Source: Bog-473 sp963701955 (lineage in GTDB: Bacteria > Actinomycetota > Acidimicrobiia > Acidimicrobiales > RAAP-2). Taken from it: 64,000 nucleotides of DNA. The first letter of the stretch is position 1. Each line of letters begins with the position of its first letter. Location: the NCBI GenBank assembly GCA_963701955.1, contig OY969694.1:806001-870000 (forward strand). The letters run 5' to 3'. Of this stretch, positions 6,969 to 15,583 are shown one piece after another. The translations under genes were made by a program, and so were the position numbers. The notes under the pieces were generated by a model. The model worked only from the letters and a program-made list of their open reading frames with translations, had not been told where the DNA came from and did not search any database.

Positions 6969-9462
6969 CTAGCCCTCGATGGCGCGCACCCGGTCCACGT
7001 AGACCGCGGCCAACGCCTCGGAGGAGGCGCGGTCGGCACACTCGGCCCAGACGTGCGTGACGGGGTTCTGGGGATCGGGGACGACCAGGACCCATCCGCC
7101 CTTGCCCACGACCTTGATCCCGTCGATCAGCTCCACCGTCTCCCCTGCTTCGCTGACCTGCTCCATGAGGGTCCGCATGATGAGGCCCTTCTGCTGCAGG
7201 GGTGTCGGCACCTCCTGGTGGACGACCGGCATGGGTGGCATGGCGTCCACCAGCTCGGCCAGGGACACGCGGACCTGCCCGAGCAGGGACACCAGCCGGG
7301 CCAGGGCCGCCGCGGCGTCGAAGGCGGGGAGGAACTTCGGGAACACGAACCCGCCCCTTCGGTCCGAGGCGAACGCGATGTCGCCGCCAGCCGCCGTCTC
7401 GAGCAGCGCCGAGGACGAGAGGGGCACTTGGAGCACCTCGACGCCCCGGTCCGCGCACAGCTGCAGGGCACGGTCGCTCACCGTCACAGGAAGCGCCACG
7501 CGTCCGACGTCGCCGACCGCCGTCGACAGCTCGAGAAAGACCATGAGGGCCTGGTCGTCGCTCAACACCCTCCCGGTGCCGTCGATGAGCGTGAGTCGCT
7601 CGCCTGCCGCGTCGATGACCGCCCCGAGGTCGGCGCCCGAGGTGCGCACCGTGTCCGCCACCTTGGCCTCGCTGACGATCCGATCGACGGAGAGCATGCC
7701 CGGCGTCTGCGCGAAGGGGTTGATGCTCAACACGTCCGCTCCGACCTTGGCCAGCAGGTTGGGCATGACGAAGCTGGCGGCGCCGTAGGAGAGATCGAGC
7801 ACCAGCTTGAGGTCGCGGCCGGTGTCCCGATCCAGCCCGAAGGCCTCGACCACGTCGGAGGTGTAGAGCTCGATGGTGCGAGGCGAGAAGTCGATGTCGC
7901 CGATGTCGCCGGCTGTCACCCGCCGGAACTCCTCCCGGTGGTACAGGCGCTCGACCCGGCGCTGCTCACTCTCGGAGAGGTCGATGCCCCGCTCGTCGAA
8001 GAAGCGGATCACCACCGACTGCGGGTCGTCGGGGCTGAGTCGCACCGACAGCCCGGCGCGGTTCCCGCGGCTGCGCACGTGGTGCTTGGTCACCGGCACC
8101 GTGGCGAGCTCGAGGTCGTACACGTTGACGCCGACGGAATTGCAGCCGACCATGAGGGCTCGTTTGAGGACCCGTGCCACCCTGCTGGTGTCCCGCGACG
8201 CCGTGATGAACGAGCCCTTGTCGAAGCTCGACGCCCATGCCTTGGCCAACCGCACTGCCAGCTCAGGGCTGACGTCGACGTTGGCGATTCCCTGGACGCC
8301 CTCGGGTCCGAAGAGGGTGCGCGAACCACCGGACTCCCACACGATTGAGGCATTGACCTGGGCTGCCGTGTCGACGACCTTGTACGGGTAGACCTTGACG
8401 CCCCCCCGGATCTCGGCGTGCGCACCGATGAGGCACCCCTCCCCGACCACGGCACCGGGCTCGATCCTCGCCCCCGTCCGCACGTCGCACGAGCGGCCCA
8501 GCACCGCCCCCTCGACTCGCGCCGCGGGCCCCAGGTAGGAGTTCTCTCCGATCACGGAGCGCTGGACCTCGGAGCGTTCGGCCAGCTGTGTATTGGCCCC
8601 CACCGTGGCGTACGCCCCGAGATGCACGTCTCGGTCGATCGTGCAGTTCTCCCCGATGAACGCCGGACCAACGATGTCGACGGAGGGGTCGATGGACGAT
8701 CCCTTCCCGACCCAGATACCCGGACGCAGCTCGAAACCCGCCACGTCGACCTGGACCCTTCCGTCAAGAATGTCCTCGTGCGCCTTGAGGTAGGCCGCCG
8801 TGGTGCCCACGTCTTCCCAGTAGCCGTCGGCCACGTACCCGAAAAGGGGCTCGCCGGCGTCGAGCACGGCCGGGAACACCTCGCCGGAGAAGTCGACGGC
8901 GCGGCCTTCGGGAATACGATCGAAGATCTCGGGCTCGAGGACGTAGATCCCGGTGTTGATCGTGTCGCTGAACACCTGACCCCACCCCGGCTTCTCCAAG
9001 AAGCGCTCGATGCTGCCGTCCTCGCGCGTGATCACGATGCCGAACTCGAGGGGGTTCTCGACGGCACACAGCGCGAGCGTGGCCGACGCCCGGTTCTTCT
9101 CGTGAAAGGCGATCACCGAGGACAGGTCGATGTCCGTGAGGACGTCGCCGGAGATCACGAGGAAGCGCTCCGTCAGCTGCTCGCGGCGCGTTGCGCACCG
9201 AGCCCGCAGTGCCGAGCGGCGACTCCTCGGTCGCGTAGACCATGCGTACGCCGAGCTCGCTGCCGTCGCCGAAGTACGACCTGATGGCGTTCGGGAGGAA
9301 CGCCACCGTGACGACGATGTCGGTGATGCCGTGGCGTCGCAACAGCGACACGATGTGCTCCATCATCGGTCGCCCCACGAGTGGGAGCATGGGCTTGGGA
9401 AGGTTCGAGGTCTGGGGGCGCAGGCGGGTGCCCTCGCCGCCGGCCATGATCACCGCCTTCAT
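6969..9462 (-). CDS. Nucleotidyltransferase / left-handed beta-helix / phosphomutase-like fusion, frameshifted near 9185
   Basis: About 830 residues once a one-base insertion is removed. Residues 1-235 are a nucleotidyltransferase (AGGEGTRLRPQTSNLPKPM, then the ISGDVLTDID metal site). Hexapeptide beta-helix repeats span about 250-370. The rest has the fold of phosphoglucomutase/phosphomannomutase. Actinobacterial proteins of this design are annotated as mannose-1-phosphate guanylyltransferase. The mutase part looks inactive: where active enzymes have TASHNP this has RLSPDD, and the DGDGDR metal loop reads DAAGER. The first 92 codons are in one frame and the rest in another. Deleting one G of the pair at 9185-9186 restores VRNAREQLTERF. 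The ATG at 9462 overlaps the stop of the preceding phosphatidyltransferase gene (ATGA). GDP-mannose versus another sugar is unproven. Confidence 0.85.
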
Positions 9463-10067
9463 GCGGGGCTCCGCCCGGCCGGACTCCGTCGCGCCGCCCG
9501 GCCGTCCCGCAGGGCCTTCCTGGCGGGACCGATGTAGCTCCCCGCGGCCCACCACGCCAGCACGAGGCCCACGATGCCGGTGACCCAGGCGATCACCTTG
9601 ATCGGCGCCTGCCAGGTGGCGTCGCCGTAGGCGAGGAGGAAGGTCGGGTAGGCGAACATCAGGCCGAACGTTCCCGCCTTGCCCACCCACAGGACGTCGA
9701 TCCGTGCCGCGCCCAGCCCGGCCAGCGAGAGCACCATGACCGAGACGAGGACCTCGCGGGCGATGGTGGCGAGGCCGAACCACAGGGGAACGGCGCCGTA
9801 CACCATGATGGAGATCACCGCGGTGCCGACGAGGACCCGGTCGGCCGTGGGGTCCAGCACCTTGCCGAACGTCGAGACCTGCCCGTAACGGCGGGCCACA
9901 AAGCCGTCCACCCAGTCTGTGGCACCCAGAACGGCCAGCAGCACGGCCGCCGCCGTCTGGCGATGTGCGCCGAAGAGCAACCACAAGAAGATCGGAATAC
10001 AGGCCAGGCGCACCAGCGTGATGAGGTTGGGGACGGTGAGCACCCGGTCCAGCCCCTTGTCGTCCAC
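9459..10067 (-). CDS. CDP-alcohol phosphatidyltransferase (PgsA-like)
   Basis: A 202-residue integral membrane enzyme of phospholipid synthesis. The family signature D-x2-DG-x2-AR-x8-G-x3-D-x3-D is complete: DWVDGFVARR at about 51-60, then G and two Asp residues through DPTADR. Several hydrophobic helices follow, ending in a basic tail. It would transfer a phosphatidyl group from CDP-diacylglycerol to an alcohol, most likely glycerol-3-phosphate, but phosphatidylinositol or cardiolipin synthesis cannot be excluded. GTG at 10067 is chosen because TACAAT ends exactly six bases before it (leaderless), and because it leaves VPNLITLVRL as the usual N-terminal helix. It is translationally coupled to the following sugar-nucleotide transferase gene. 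Confidence 0.88.
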   Translation of the reverse strand: MDDKGLDRVLTVPNLITLVRLACIPIFLWLLFGAHRQTAAAVLLAVLGATDWVDGFVARRYGQVSTFGKVLDPTADRVLVGTAVISIMVYGAVPLWFGLATIAREVLVSVMVLSLAGLGAARIDVLWVGKAGTFGLMFAYPTFLLAYGDATWQAPIKVIAWVTGIVGLVLAWWAAGSYIGPARKALRDGRAARRSPAGRSPA

Positions 10068-10073
10068 GGTCCG

Positions 10074-10079
10074 ATTGTA
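10074..10079 (-). promoter_or_regulatory. -10 element (TACAAT) of leaderless phosphatidyltransferase promoter
   Basis: TACAAT on the minus strand is followed by six bases and the GTG at 10067. It would drive the phosphatidyltransferase and sugar-nucleotide transferase genes, and perhaps gcvH. The divergent DUF1015 gene starts 60 bases away. Confidence 0.65.
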
Positions 10080-10127
10080 GGGACGAACCCTGCCACGCCT
10101 TCGCCTGCGGTGTGCGAGAGTGGCCCG

Positions 10128-11331
10128 GTGCCGCAGTTGGAGCCCTTTGTCGGCCTGCGCTACCAGGCCGAGCTTGCTCCGACCGCCCAGGTCATCGCGC
10201 CGCCCTATGACGTGATCGACTCCGCCCTGCGCGGCCACCTGGCCTCGCGCCATCACGCCAACGCCGTGCTGGTCGAGCTGCCCGAAGCCGACCTGGTCGG
10301 AGGGCGCGACCGCTACGAGGTGGCCAAAGAGCGGTTTTCCCGATGGCGGGCCGAGGGGATCCTTGTCGCCGACTCCGAACCCAGCCTGTACCCCTACCGC
10401 ATGACCGATCCGTCGGGGCACACCACGACTGGCGTCATCGGTGCCCTGAGACTGCCCGAACCCGGGACGGAGCACGAGATCCTTCCCCACGAGCAAACCC
10501 TCCCCAAACCCAAGAGCGACCGGCTCGACCTCCTGCGCGCCACCCGGGCCAACCTGTCACCCATTTGGGGGCTCTCCATGGCCACCGGCGTAACCGCCAC
10601 CTTCGACCCGACCGACGACGAGCCTGTCGCTGACGCCTATGACGACGACGGGGTGCGCCATCAGCTGTGGGTCCTCAACGACCCGGATGCGGTCGCTGCC
10701 GTCCGCGACGCGCTCGGCTCCCGCACCCATCGTGCTCGCCGACGGGCACCATCGATACGAGACGGCGCGCGCGTACCAGGCCGAGCGCCGCGCCGCGGGC
10801 GAGCTACAGGGACCACACGACTTCGTGATGGCGCTGGTCGTGGAGCTCGCCGAGGACCAACTGACCGTGGGCGCCATTCAGCGCACGATCAGCGGGCTCC
10901 CCGAGGGCTTCGACGTCGTCGATGCCCTCGGGGAGTGGTTCGACGTCGTCCGGGCGGGCCCGGCGGACGACCGCACGCTCGGCGCGCTGCACGATTCCCA
11001 CGCGCTGACCATGGTGACCGGTGGAGCCGCCTATCTTCTGTTGCCCCATGCGGATCTGGCGGAGCAGCCGGGCAACGATCTCGACTCCCACCTGCTCGCC
11101 TCCGTGCTGGCGACCCTGCCACCGCACGAAGTGCAGCACCGCCACAGCACTGCGGAAGCCCTGGCGGCCCTGACCGGCGGCGAAGGCCAGGCCGCCTTCC
11201 TCCTCCGCCCCGTGACCGTGGCCCAGATCGCCCGGTGGGCCTCCGCCGCTGCCCGCATGCCGCCGAAGTCGACCTACTTCAGCCCCAAACCCCGCACCGG
11301 GATGGTGTTCCGCTCGCTCGACCCCGCCTGA
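10128..11331 (+). CDS. DUF1015 family protein, frameshifted near 10720
   Basis: About 400 residues after correcting one base. The N-terminus (FVGLRYQAELAPTAQVIAPPYDVID), the PYRM block and HEQTLPKPKSDRLDLLRAT are typical of DUF1015 (SpoIIIAH-unrelated, often annotated as HTH or conserved hypothetical), and the second part has the hallmark ADGHHRYETA, then a C-terminal SPKPRTGMVFR. The two halves lie in different frames. Removing one C of the CCC at 10720-10722 gives ALGSAPIVLADGHHRYE without a break. The family is widespread and its function is unknown; a conserved His/Arg motif suggests a catalytic or ligand-binding site (inference). GTG at 10128 lacks a clear Shine-Dalgarno sequence. GAGAGT, a weak -10, ends six bases before it. 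It converges on korB with a 15-bp gap. Confidence 0.8.
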
Positions 11332-11346
11332 GCTGGGCGGAGGGGC

Positions 11347-12411
11347 TCACTCGACGGTCCAGCTCGATCCTGACCGCAGCAGCTCGGCCAGGTCGCCCAG
11401 GCCCCGCTTGCCCTGTGCGTCGGTGATCTGCTCGGCCATCTGGGTCCCGTACTCGGGTCGCTCGACGGCGCGGAAGACGCCGATCGGCGTCGGCTCGTAC
11501 GGGCCCCGGGCGAGCCGCGACAGGGCGAAGGCCAGGCCCGGGTCCTCCCGTGCCTCGTCGTGGACCAAGAGTGCCTCGGTACCGACATCGGCCACCGACA
11601 CGATCTCGAGGCTGCCGTCGGACCGCTGGACGACGCCACGTTCGGAGCCTTCGGCCCCGAACGTAATGGGCTTCCCGTGCTCGAGCGGGATGAGCATGCT
11701 CGGACGTGCGTCGCGGCTGGTGATCTTCTCGAAGGCGCCGTCGTTGAAGACGTTGCAGTTCTGGAGCACCTCGACGAAGGCGGCGCCGTTGTGCTCGTGG
11801 GCCCGGCGGAAGGTCTCCTGCATGTGGCCGCGGTCCATGTCGTGGGTGCGTGCCACGAAGGTGGCCTCGGCGCCCAAGGCCAGTGACACCGGGTTGAAAG
11901 GAGTGTCCACCGAGCCGAAGGGCGTCGACTTGGTGACCTTGGCCACCTCCGAGGTCGGCGAGTACTGGCCCTTGGTCAACCCGTAGATCTGGTTGTTGAA
12001 CATCAAGATGTTCAGGCGCACGTTACGGCGCAGCGCGTGGATCAGGTGGTTTCCCCCTATGGAGAGGGCGTCGCCGTCACCGGACACGACCCACACGTCG
12101 AGGTCGGGTCGGGTCGTGGCCAGTCCGGTGGCAATCGCCGGAGCGCGCCCGTGGATGGAGTGCATGCCGTAGGTGTTCATGTAGTAGGGGAAGCGAGCCG
12201 CGCATCCGATCCCCGAGAGGAACACCGTGTTCTCGCGCCGCACGCCGAGGTCGGGCATGAGCATCTGCACGGCGGCCAGAATGGAGTAGTCGCCGCAGCC
12301 CGGGCACCACCGGACCTCCTGGTCGCTGCTCCAGTCCTTGCGCGTGGTCACCGGCACGGCAGTGGCCGTCCCACCGGTCGCCTTCCCGCTGGACCCATTC
12401 GATTCGCTCAT
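11347..12411 (-). CDS. korB: 2-oxoglutarate:ferredoxin oxidoreductase, beta subunit
   Basis: About 354 residues. This subunit binds thiamine pyrophosphate. EVRWCPGCGDYSILAA and GIGCAARFPYYMNTYG are the conserved Cys-containing blocks, and GDGDALSIGGNHLIHA is the diphosphate-Mg site, followed by MFNNQIYGLTKGQ. With KorA it oxidatively decarboxylates 2-oxoglutarate (or a related 2-oxoacid) to the acyl-CoA and reduces ferredoxin. I chose ATG at 12411, which overlaps the korA stop as TGATG; the GTG immediately before it (12414) is the alternative. The C-terminus has the SRLARGPYEPTPIGVFR segment seen in actinobacterial KorB. Gene order korA-korB and tight coupling are as in mycobacteria. Confidence 0.93.
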   Translation of the reverse strand: MSESNGSSGKATGGTATAVPVTTRKDWSSDQEVRWCPGCGDYSILAAVQMLMPDLGVRRENTVFLSGIGCAARFPYYMNTYGMHSIHGRAPAIATGLATTRPDLDVWVVSGDGDALSIGGNHLIHALRRNVRLNILMFNNQIYGLTKGQYSPTSEVAKVTKSTPFGSVDTPFNPVSLALGAEATFVARTHDMDRGHMQETFRRAHEHNGAAFVEVLQNCNVFNDGAFEKITSRDARPSMLIPLEHGKPITFGAEGSERGVVQRSDGSLEIVSVADVGTEALLVHDEAREDPGLAFALSRLARGPYEPTPIGVFRAVERPEYGTQMAEQITDAQGKRGLGDLAELLRSGSSWTVE

Positions 12412-14285
12412 CACTTCCCTCCGAGCAGCGCCGTGATCGCTGCCTCAATCTCCCCGACCCGGAACGGGACGCCTTGCATCTTCGACATGGGCTGCGCGTC
12501 GACCAGGTACTCGGCACGGAGGATCCGGCTCAACTGTCCCAGGTTGATCTCGGGGACCAGCACCTGGGTATAGCCGGCGAGCACGTCACCGAGGTTGCCC
12601 GGCATCGGGTGCAGGTGGCGCAGGTGCACATGGGCGACCTTCATCCCCCGGGCACGCACCCGCTTGACGCCGGCCGCAACGGCGGCATACGTCGAACCCC
12701 AACTGACCAGGAGCAGTTGTGCGTCGCCGGATTCGTCATCGACCTCGACGGGCGGGATGGCCGTCGCGATGCCGGCAATCTTGTCGCGCCGGAGGTGGAC
12801 CATACGTTCGTGGTTGATCCCGTCGTAGGACACGTTCCCGCTACCGTCGGCCTTCTCGAGCCCACCGATGCGGTGCTCGAGGCCGGGCAGTCCGGGAGGG
12901 GCCCACGGACGGGCCAGCGACTCGGGATCGCGGACATAGGGCCAGAAGACCTCGTTGCCCTCAGCCTCGGTGTGGTTCGGGGCCGAGGCGAAGCCCGGGT
13001 CGATGGGTTGCAGCTGGTCAAGGTCCGGCAGTCGCCAGGGCTCGGCACCGTTGGCCAGGTACCCATCGGACAGCACGATGACCGGCGTGCGGTACGCGAT
13101 GGCGATCCGCGTCGCCTCGATGGCCGTGGCGAAGCAGTCGCTCGGCGTGCTCGGGGCCAGAATCGGCAGGGGTGCCTCTCCGTGACGCCCGTACATGGCA
13201 TGGAGCAGGTCGGCCTGCTCGGTCTTGGTGGGCAGACCGGTCGAGGGGCCGCCACGCTGGACGTCGACCACCACGAGCGGGAGCTCGAGGTTGATGGCCA
13301 GGCCGATGGTCTCGGACTTGAGATCGAGCCCCGGTCCACTCGTCGTCGTCACGCCGAGCGCACCGCCGAACGATGCGCCGAGGGCGGCTCCGATACCGGC
13401 GATCTCGTCCTCGGCCTGGAAGGTGCGGATCCCGAACTCCTTGCGGCGGCTGAGCTCGTGGAGGATGTCGGAGGCCGGAGTGATCGGGTAGCTGCCGAGG
13501 AACAGCGGCAGACCGGCCAGGCGGGCGGCGACGATCAGTCCCCACGCCAGGGCCTGGTTCCCCGTGACCTGCACGTACTCGCCCTTCTCGAAGTGTGCCG
13601 GGCGGACCTCGTAGTTGGACTCGAAGAGCTCGGCGGTCTCGCCGAAGTCGAAGCCGGCCCGGAAGGCCCGCGTGTTGGCCTCGACGACCTGCGGCCGCGC
13701 GGCGAAGCGCTCGGCGATCCACTCCAGGGTGGGCTCGACCGGCCGGGTGTAGAGCCAGCTGACCAGGCCGAGGGCGAAGAAGTTCTTGGAGCGCTCGGCG
13801 TCGCGGGGTTTGACACCGGCCTCTTTGCAGACCTCTTGGGTGATGGAGGTCATGGGCACCTCGTACACGGTGTACGCCTTGAGTGAGCCGTCGGTGAGCG
13901 GGTCCCCCTCGTATCCGGCCTTCGCCAGGCTGCGCTCGTCGAAGGAGTCCCGGTTGACGATGAGGACGGTGCCCGGCGCCATCAGGTCGATGTTGGCGCG
14001 GAGCGCTGCTGGGTTCATGGCCACCAACGCGTTCGGCGAGTCGCCCGGCGTGAGGATGTCGTGGTCGGAGATGTGGACCTGGAAGGCGGACACCCCGCCC
14101 AGGGTCCCCGCGGGCGCCCGGATCTCCGCTGGGAAGTCCGGGAAGGTGGACAAGTCGTTGCCCCAAAGAGCGCTGCTCGTGGTGAAGCGGTCGCCCGTGA
14201 GCTGCATGCCGTCGCCGGAGTCACCGGCGAAACGCACGATGACCTGGTCCAACTGCTCGGTCGTGTGTCGCGTTCCCGAAGCCAC
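12411..14285 (-). CDS. korA: 2-oxoglutarate:ferredoxin oxidoreductase, fused gamma-alpha subunit
   Basis: A 624-residue subunit. Residues 10-190 are the gamma domain (IVRFAGDSGDGMQLTGDRF, then IRAPAGTLGGVSAFQVH), and residues about 230-620 are the alpha/pyrimidine-binding domain (GSYPITPASDILHELS, QAEDEIAGIGAALGAS, TTTSGPGLDLKSE, QRGGPSTGLPTKTEQ). This fusion is typical of actinobacterial KorA. It works with KorB as the anaerobic-type, CoA-dependent route from 2-oxoglutarate to succinyl-CoA. GTG at 14285 is the first start and leaves about ten residues before the conserved core; a GAGG run nearby is only a weak ribosome site. The aldolase gene ends 177 bases upstream. Confidence 0.93.
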   Translation of the reverse strand: MASGTRHTTEQLDQVIVRFAGDSGDGMQLTGDRFTTSSALWGNDLSTFPDFPAEIRAPAGTLGGVSAFQVHISDHDILTPGDSPNALVAMNPAALRANIDLMAPGTVLIVNRDSFDERSLAKAGYEGDPLTDGSLKAYTVYEVPMTSITQEVCKEAGVKPRDAERSKNFFALGLVSWLYTRPVEPTLEWIAERFAARPQVVEANTRAFRAGFDFGETAELFESNYEVRPAHFEKGEYVQVTGNQALAWGLIVAARLAGLPLFLGSYPITPASDILHELSRRKEFGIRTFQAEDEIAGIGAALGASFGGALGVTTTSGPGLDLKSETIGLAINLELPLVVVDVQRGGPSTGLPTKTEQADLLHAMYGRHGEAPLPILAPSTPSDCFATAIEATRIAIAYRTPVIVLSDGYLANGAEPWRLPDLDQLQPIDPGFASAPNHTEAEGNEVFWPYVRDPESLARPWAPPGLPGLEHRIGGLEKADGSGNVSYDGINHERMVHLRRDKIAGIATAIPPVEVDDESGDAQLLLVSWGSTYAAVAAGVKRVRARGMKVAHVHLRHLHPMPGNLGDVLAGYTQVLVPEINLGQLSRILRAEYLVDAQPMSKMQGVPFRVGEIEAAITALLGGK

Positions 14286-14462
14286 GGGTTGCCTCGTCTC
14301 ATGTCATGGACAGCGGTCACCGGGTGCCATCGTGGCGGGCCCGACCGATACCCGTCGCCTGAGCGACGACCACGGAACGCTGCTCCGAAGTATTTCCTTC
14401 GGGTTAACTCTACCCTCGGGTCACAGGGGCACCCCTACCTGATGGAGGGGGAAATCCGGCGA
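14286..14462 (-). promoter_or_regulatory. Intergenic region between aldolase and korA
   Basis: This 177-base gap holds two perfect small hairpins: 14385-14402 (stem of six, with CCGAAG pairing CTTCGG) and 14354-14369 (stem of six, loop of four). Neither has a following U tract, so termination after the aldolase gene is possible but not shown. TAGAGT on the minus strand at 14407-14412 is a candidate -10 for korAB with a leader of about 120 bases. No -35 is evident. Confidence 0.3.
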
Positions 14463-15515
14463 TCAGGCGATCGACACCTCGGGGTCGAGATAGACGTCCT
14501 GGATCGTGCGGATCAGCGAGGCGCCCTCGGCCATGGGTCGCTGGAACGCCTTGCGACCAACGATGAGACCCATGCCGCCGGCGCGCTTGTTGATCACCGC
14601 CGTGCGAACGGCCTGTGCCAGGTCGCTCTCCCCCTTTGACTCGCCACCCGAGTTGATGAGCCCGATCCGGCCGGCGTAGCAGTTGACGACCTGCCAGCGC
14701 GTCAGGTCGATGGGGTGCTCCGTGGTGAGCTCGTCGTAGACCAGCGGGTCGGTGCGGCCGAACCCGATGGCGGTGTAGCCACCGTTGTTCTCCGGCTGTT
14801 TTTGCTTGATGATGTCGGCCTCGATGGTCACGCCCATGTGATTGGCCTGACCTGTGAGGTCCGCCGAGACCTCGTAGTTGACCCCGTCCTTCTTGAAGGC
14901 CGGGTTCCGTAGGTAGCACCACAGGACGGTGAACATGCCCAGGCGGTGTGCCTCGGCGAAGGCCTCGCCCACCTGCTGGAGCTCGCGGTCCATGTCGTCC
15001 GAACCGAAGTAGATGGTCGCTCCCACGCCGACCGCACCCAGGTCGGCCGCCTGGCGCACCGAGCCGAACATGATCTGGTCGTAGGTGTCAGGCATGTGCA
15101 GGAAGGCGTTGTGGTTGAGCTTCACGATGAAGGGGATGCGGTGCACGTAGGTCCGCGCGGCGAGGCCCAGCGTCCCGAGGGTCGTCGCCACCGCGCTGCA
15201 CTCTCCGGCCAGCGCGAGCTCCAGCAGGTTCAGCGGGTCGAAGTAGACCGGGCTCTTGGCGAAGCTGGCCGCAGCCGAGTGCTCGATTCCCTGGTCCACG
15301 GGCAGGATCGAGATGTATCCCGTGCCACCGAGACGTCCGTGGTTGAACAGGGTCCCGAGATTGCGCAGCACGGTGGGGCTGCGATCGCTGTGGCTGAAGA
15401 CGCGATCGAGGTAGTCCGGCCCTGGGAGCGTGAGGTTCTCGGCCGGAAAGGCCTTGGCCGTGTAGCGCAAGAGGGCGTCCGCGTCCTCCCCCAGGAGCTC
15501 GTGGAGATTGCTCAT
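14463..15515 (-). CDS. fbaB: Class I fructose-bisphosphate aldolase (FbaB/DhnA type)
   Basis: A 350-residue cytoplasmic glycolytic and gluconeogenic enzyme that splits fructose 1,6-bisphosphate. The sequence follows FbaB throughout: LGGTGYISILPVDQGIEHS at about 64-82, PFIVKLNHNAFLH, GATIYFGSDD, the long ADLTGQANHMG and ADIIKQKQPEN segments, and NCYAGRIGLINSGGESKG near 275. The length equals that of the family. It belongs to the Schiff-base (metal-independent) class, unrelated to class II Fba. ATG at 15515 lies six bases after TAGGCT, so a leaderless transcript is predicted. No ribosome-binding sequence is present. Confidence 0.93.
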   Translation of the reverse strand: MSNLHELLGEDADALLRYTAKAFPAENLTLPGPDYLDRVFSHSDRSPTVLRNLGTLFNHGRLGGTGYISILPVDQGIEHSAAASFAKSPVYFDPLNLLELALAGECSAVATTLGTLGLAARTYVHRIPFIVKLNHNAFLHMPDTYDQIMFGSVRQAADLGAVGVGATIYFGSDDMDRELQQVGEAFAEAHRLGMFTVLWCYLRNPAFKKDGVNYEVSADLTGQANHMGVTIEADIIKQKQPENNGGYTAIGFGRTDPLVYDELTTEHPIDLTRWQVVNCYAGRIGLINSGGESKGESDLAQAVRTAVINKRAGGMGLIVGRKAFQRPMAEGASLIRTIQDVYLDPEVSIA

Positions 15516-15521
15516 GGCGCG

Positions 15522-15527
15522 AGCCTA
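15522..15527 (-). promoter_or_regulatory. -10 element (TAGGCT) of leaderless aldolase promoter
   Basis: TAGGCT on the minus strand is followed by six bases and ATG (15515). It lies in the 68-bp gap behind the TPR gene. Confidence 0.5.
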
Positions 15528-15583
15528 CCGGGGTCTCGGCGCGGGCCACGGAGAACCGGCCGCACCGCCGCGAGCGTGTCGCC

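Noticed and set aside
6966..6971. TAGGGT eight bases before gcvH as a -10 element
   Set aside because: The spacing is off the six-base pattern and TAG is the stop codon of the upstream gene, so it may be coincidental.
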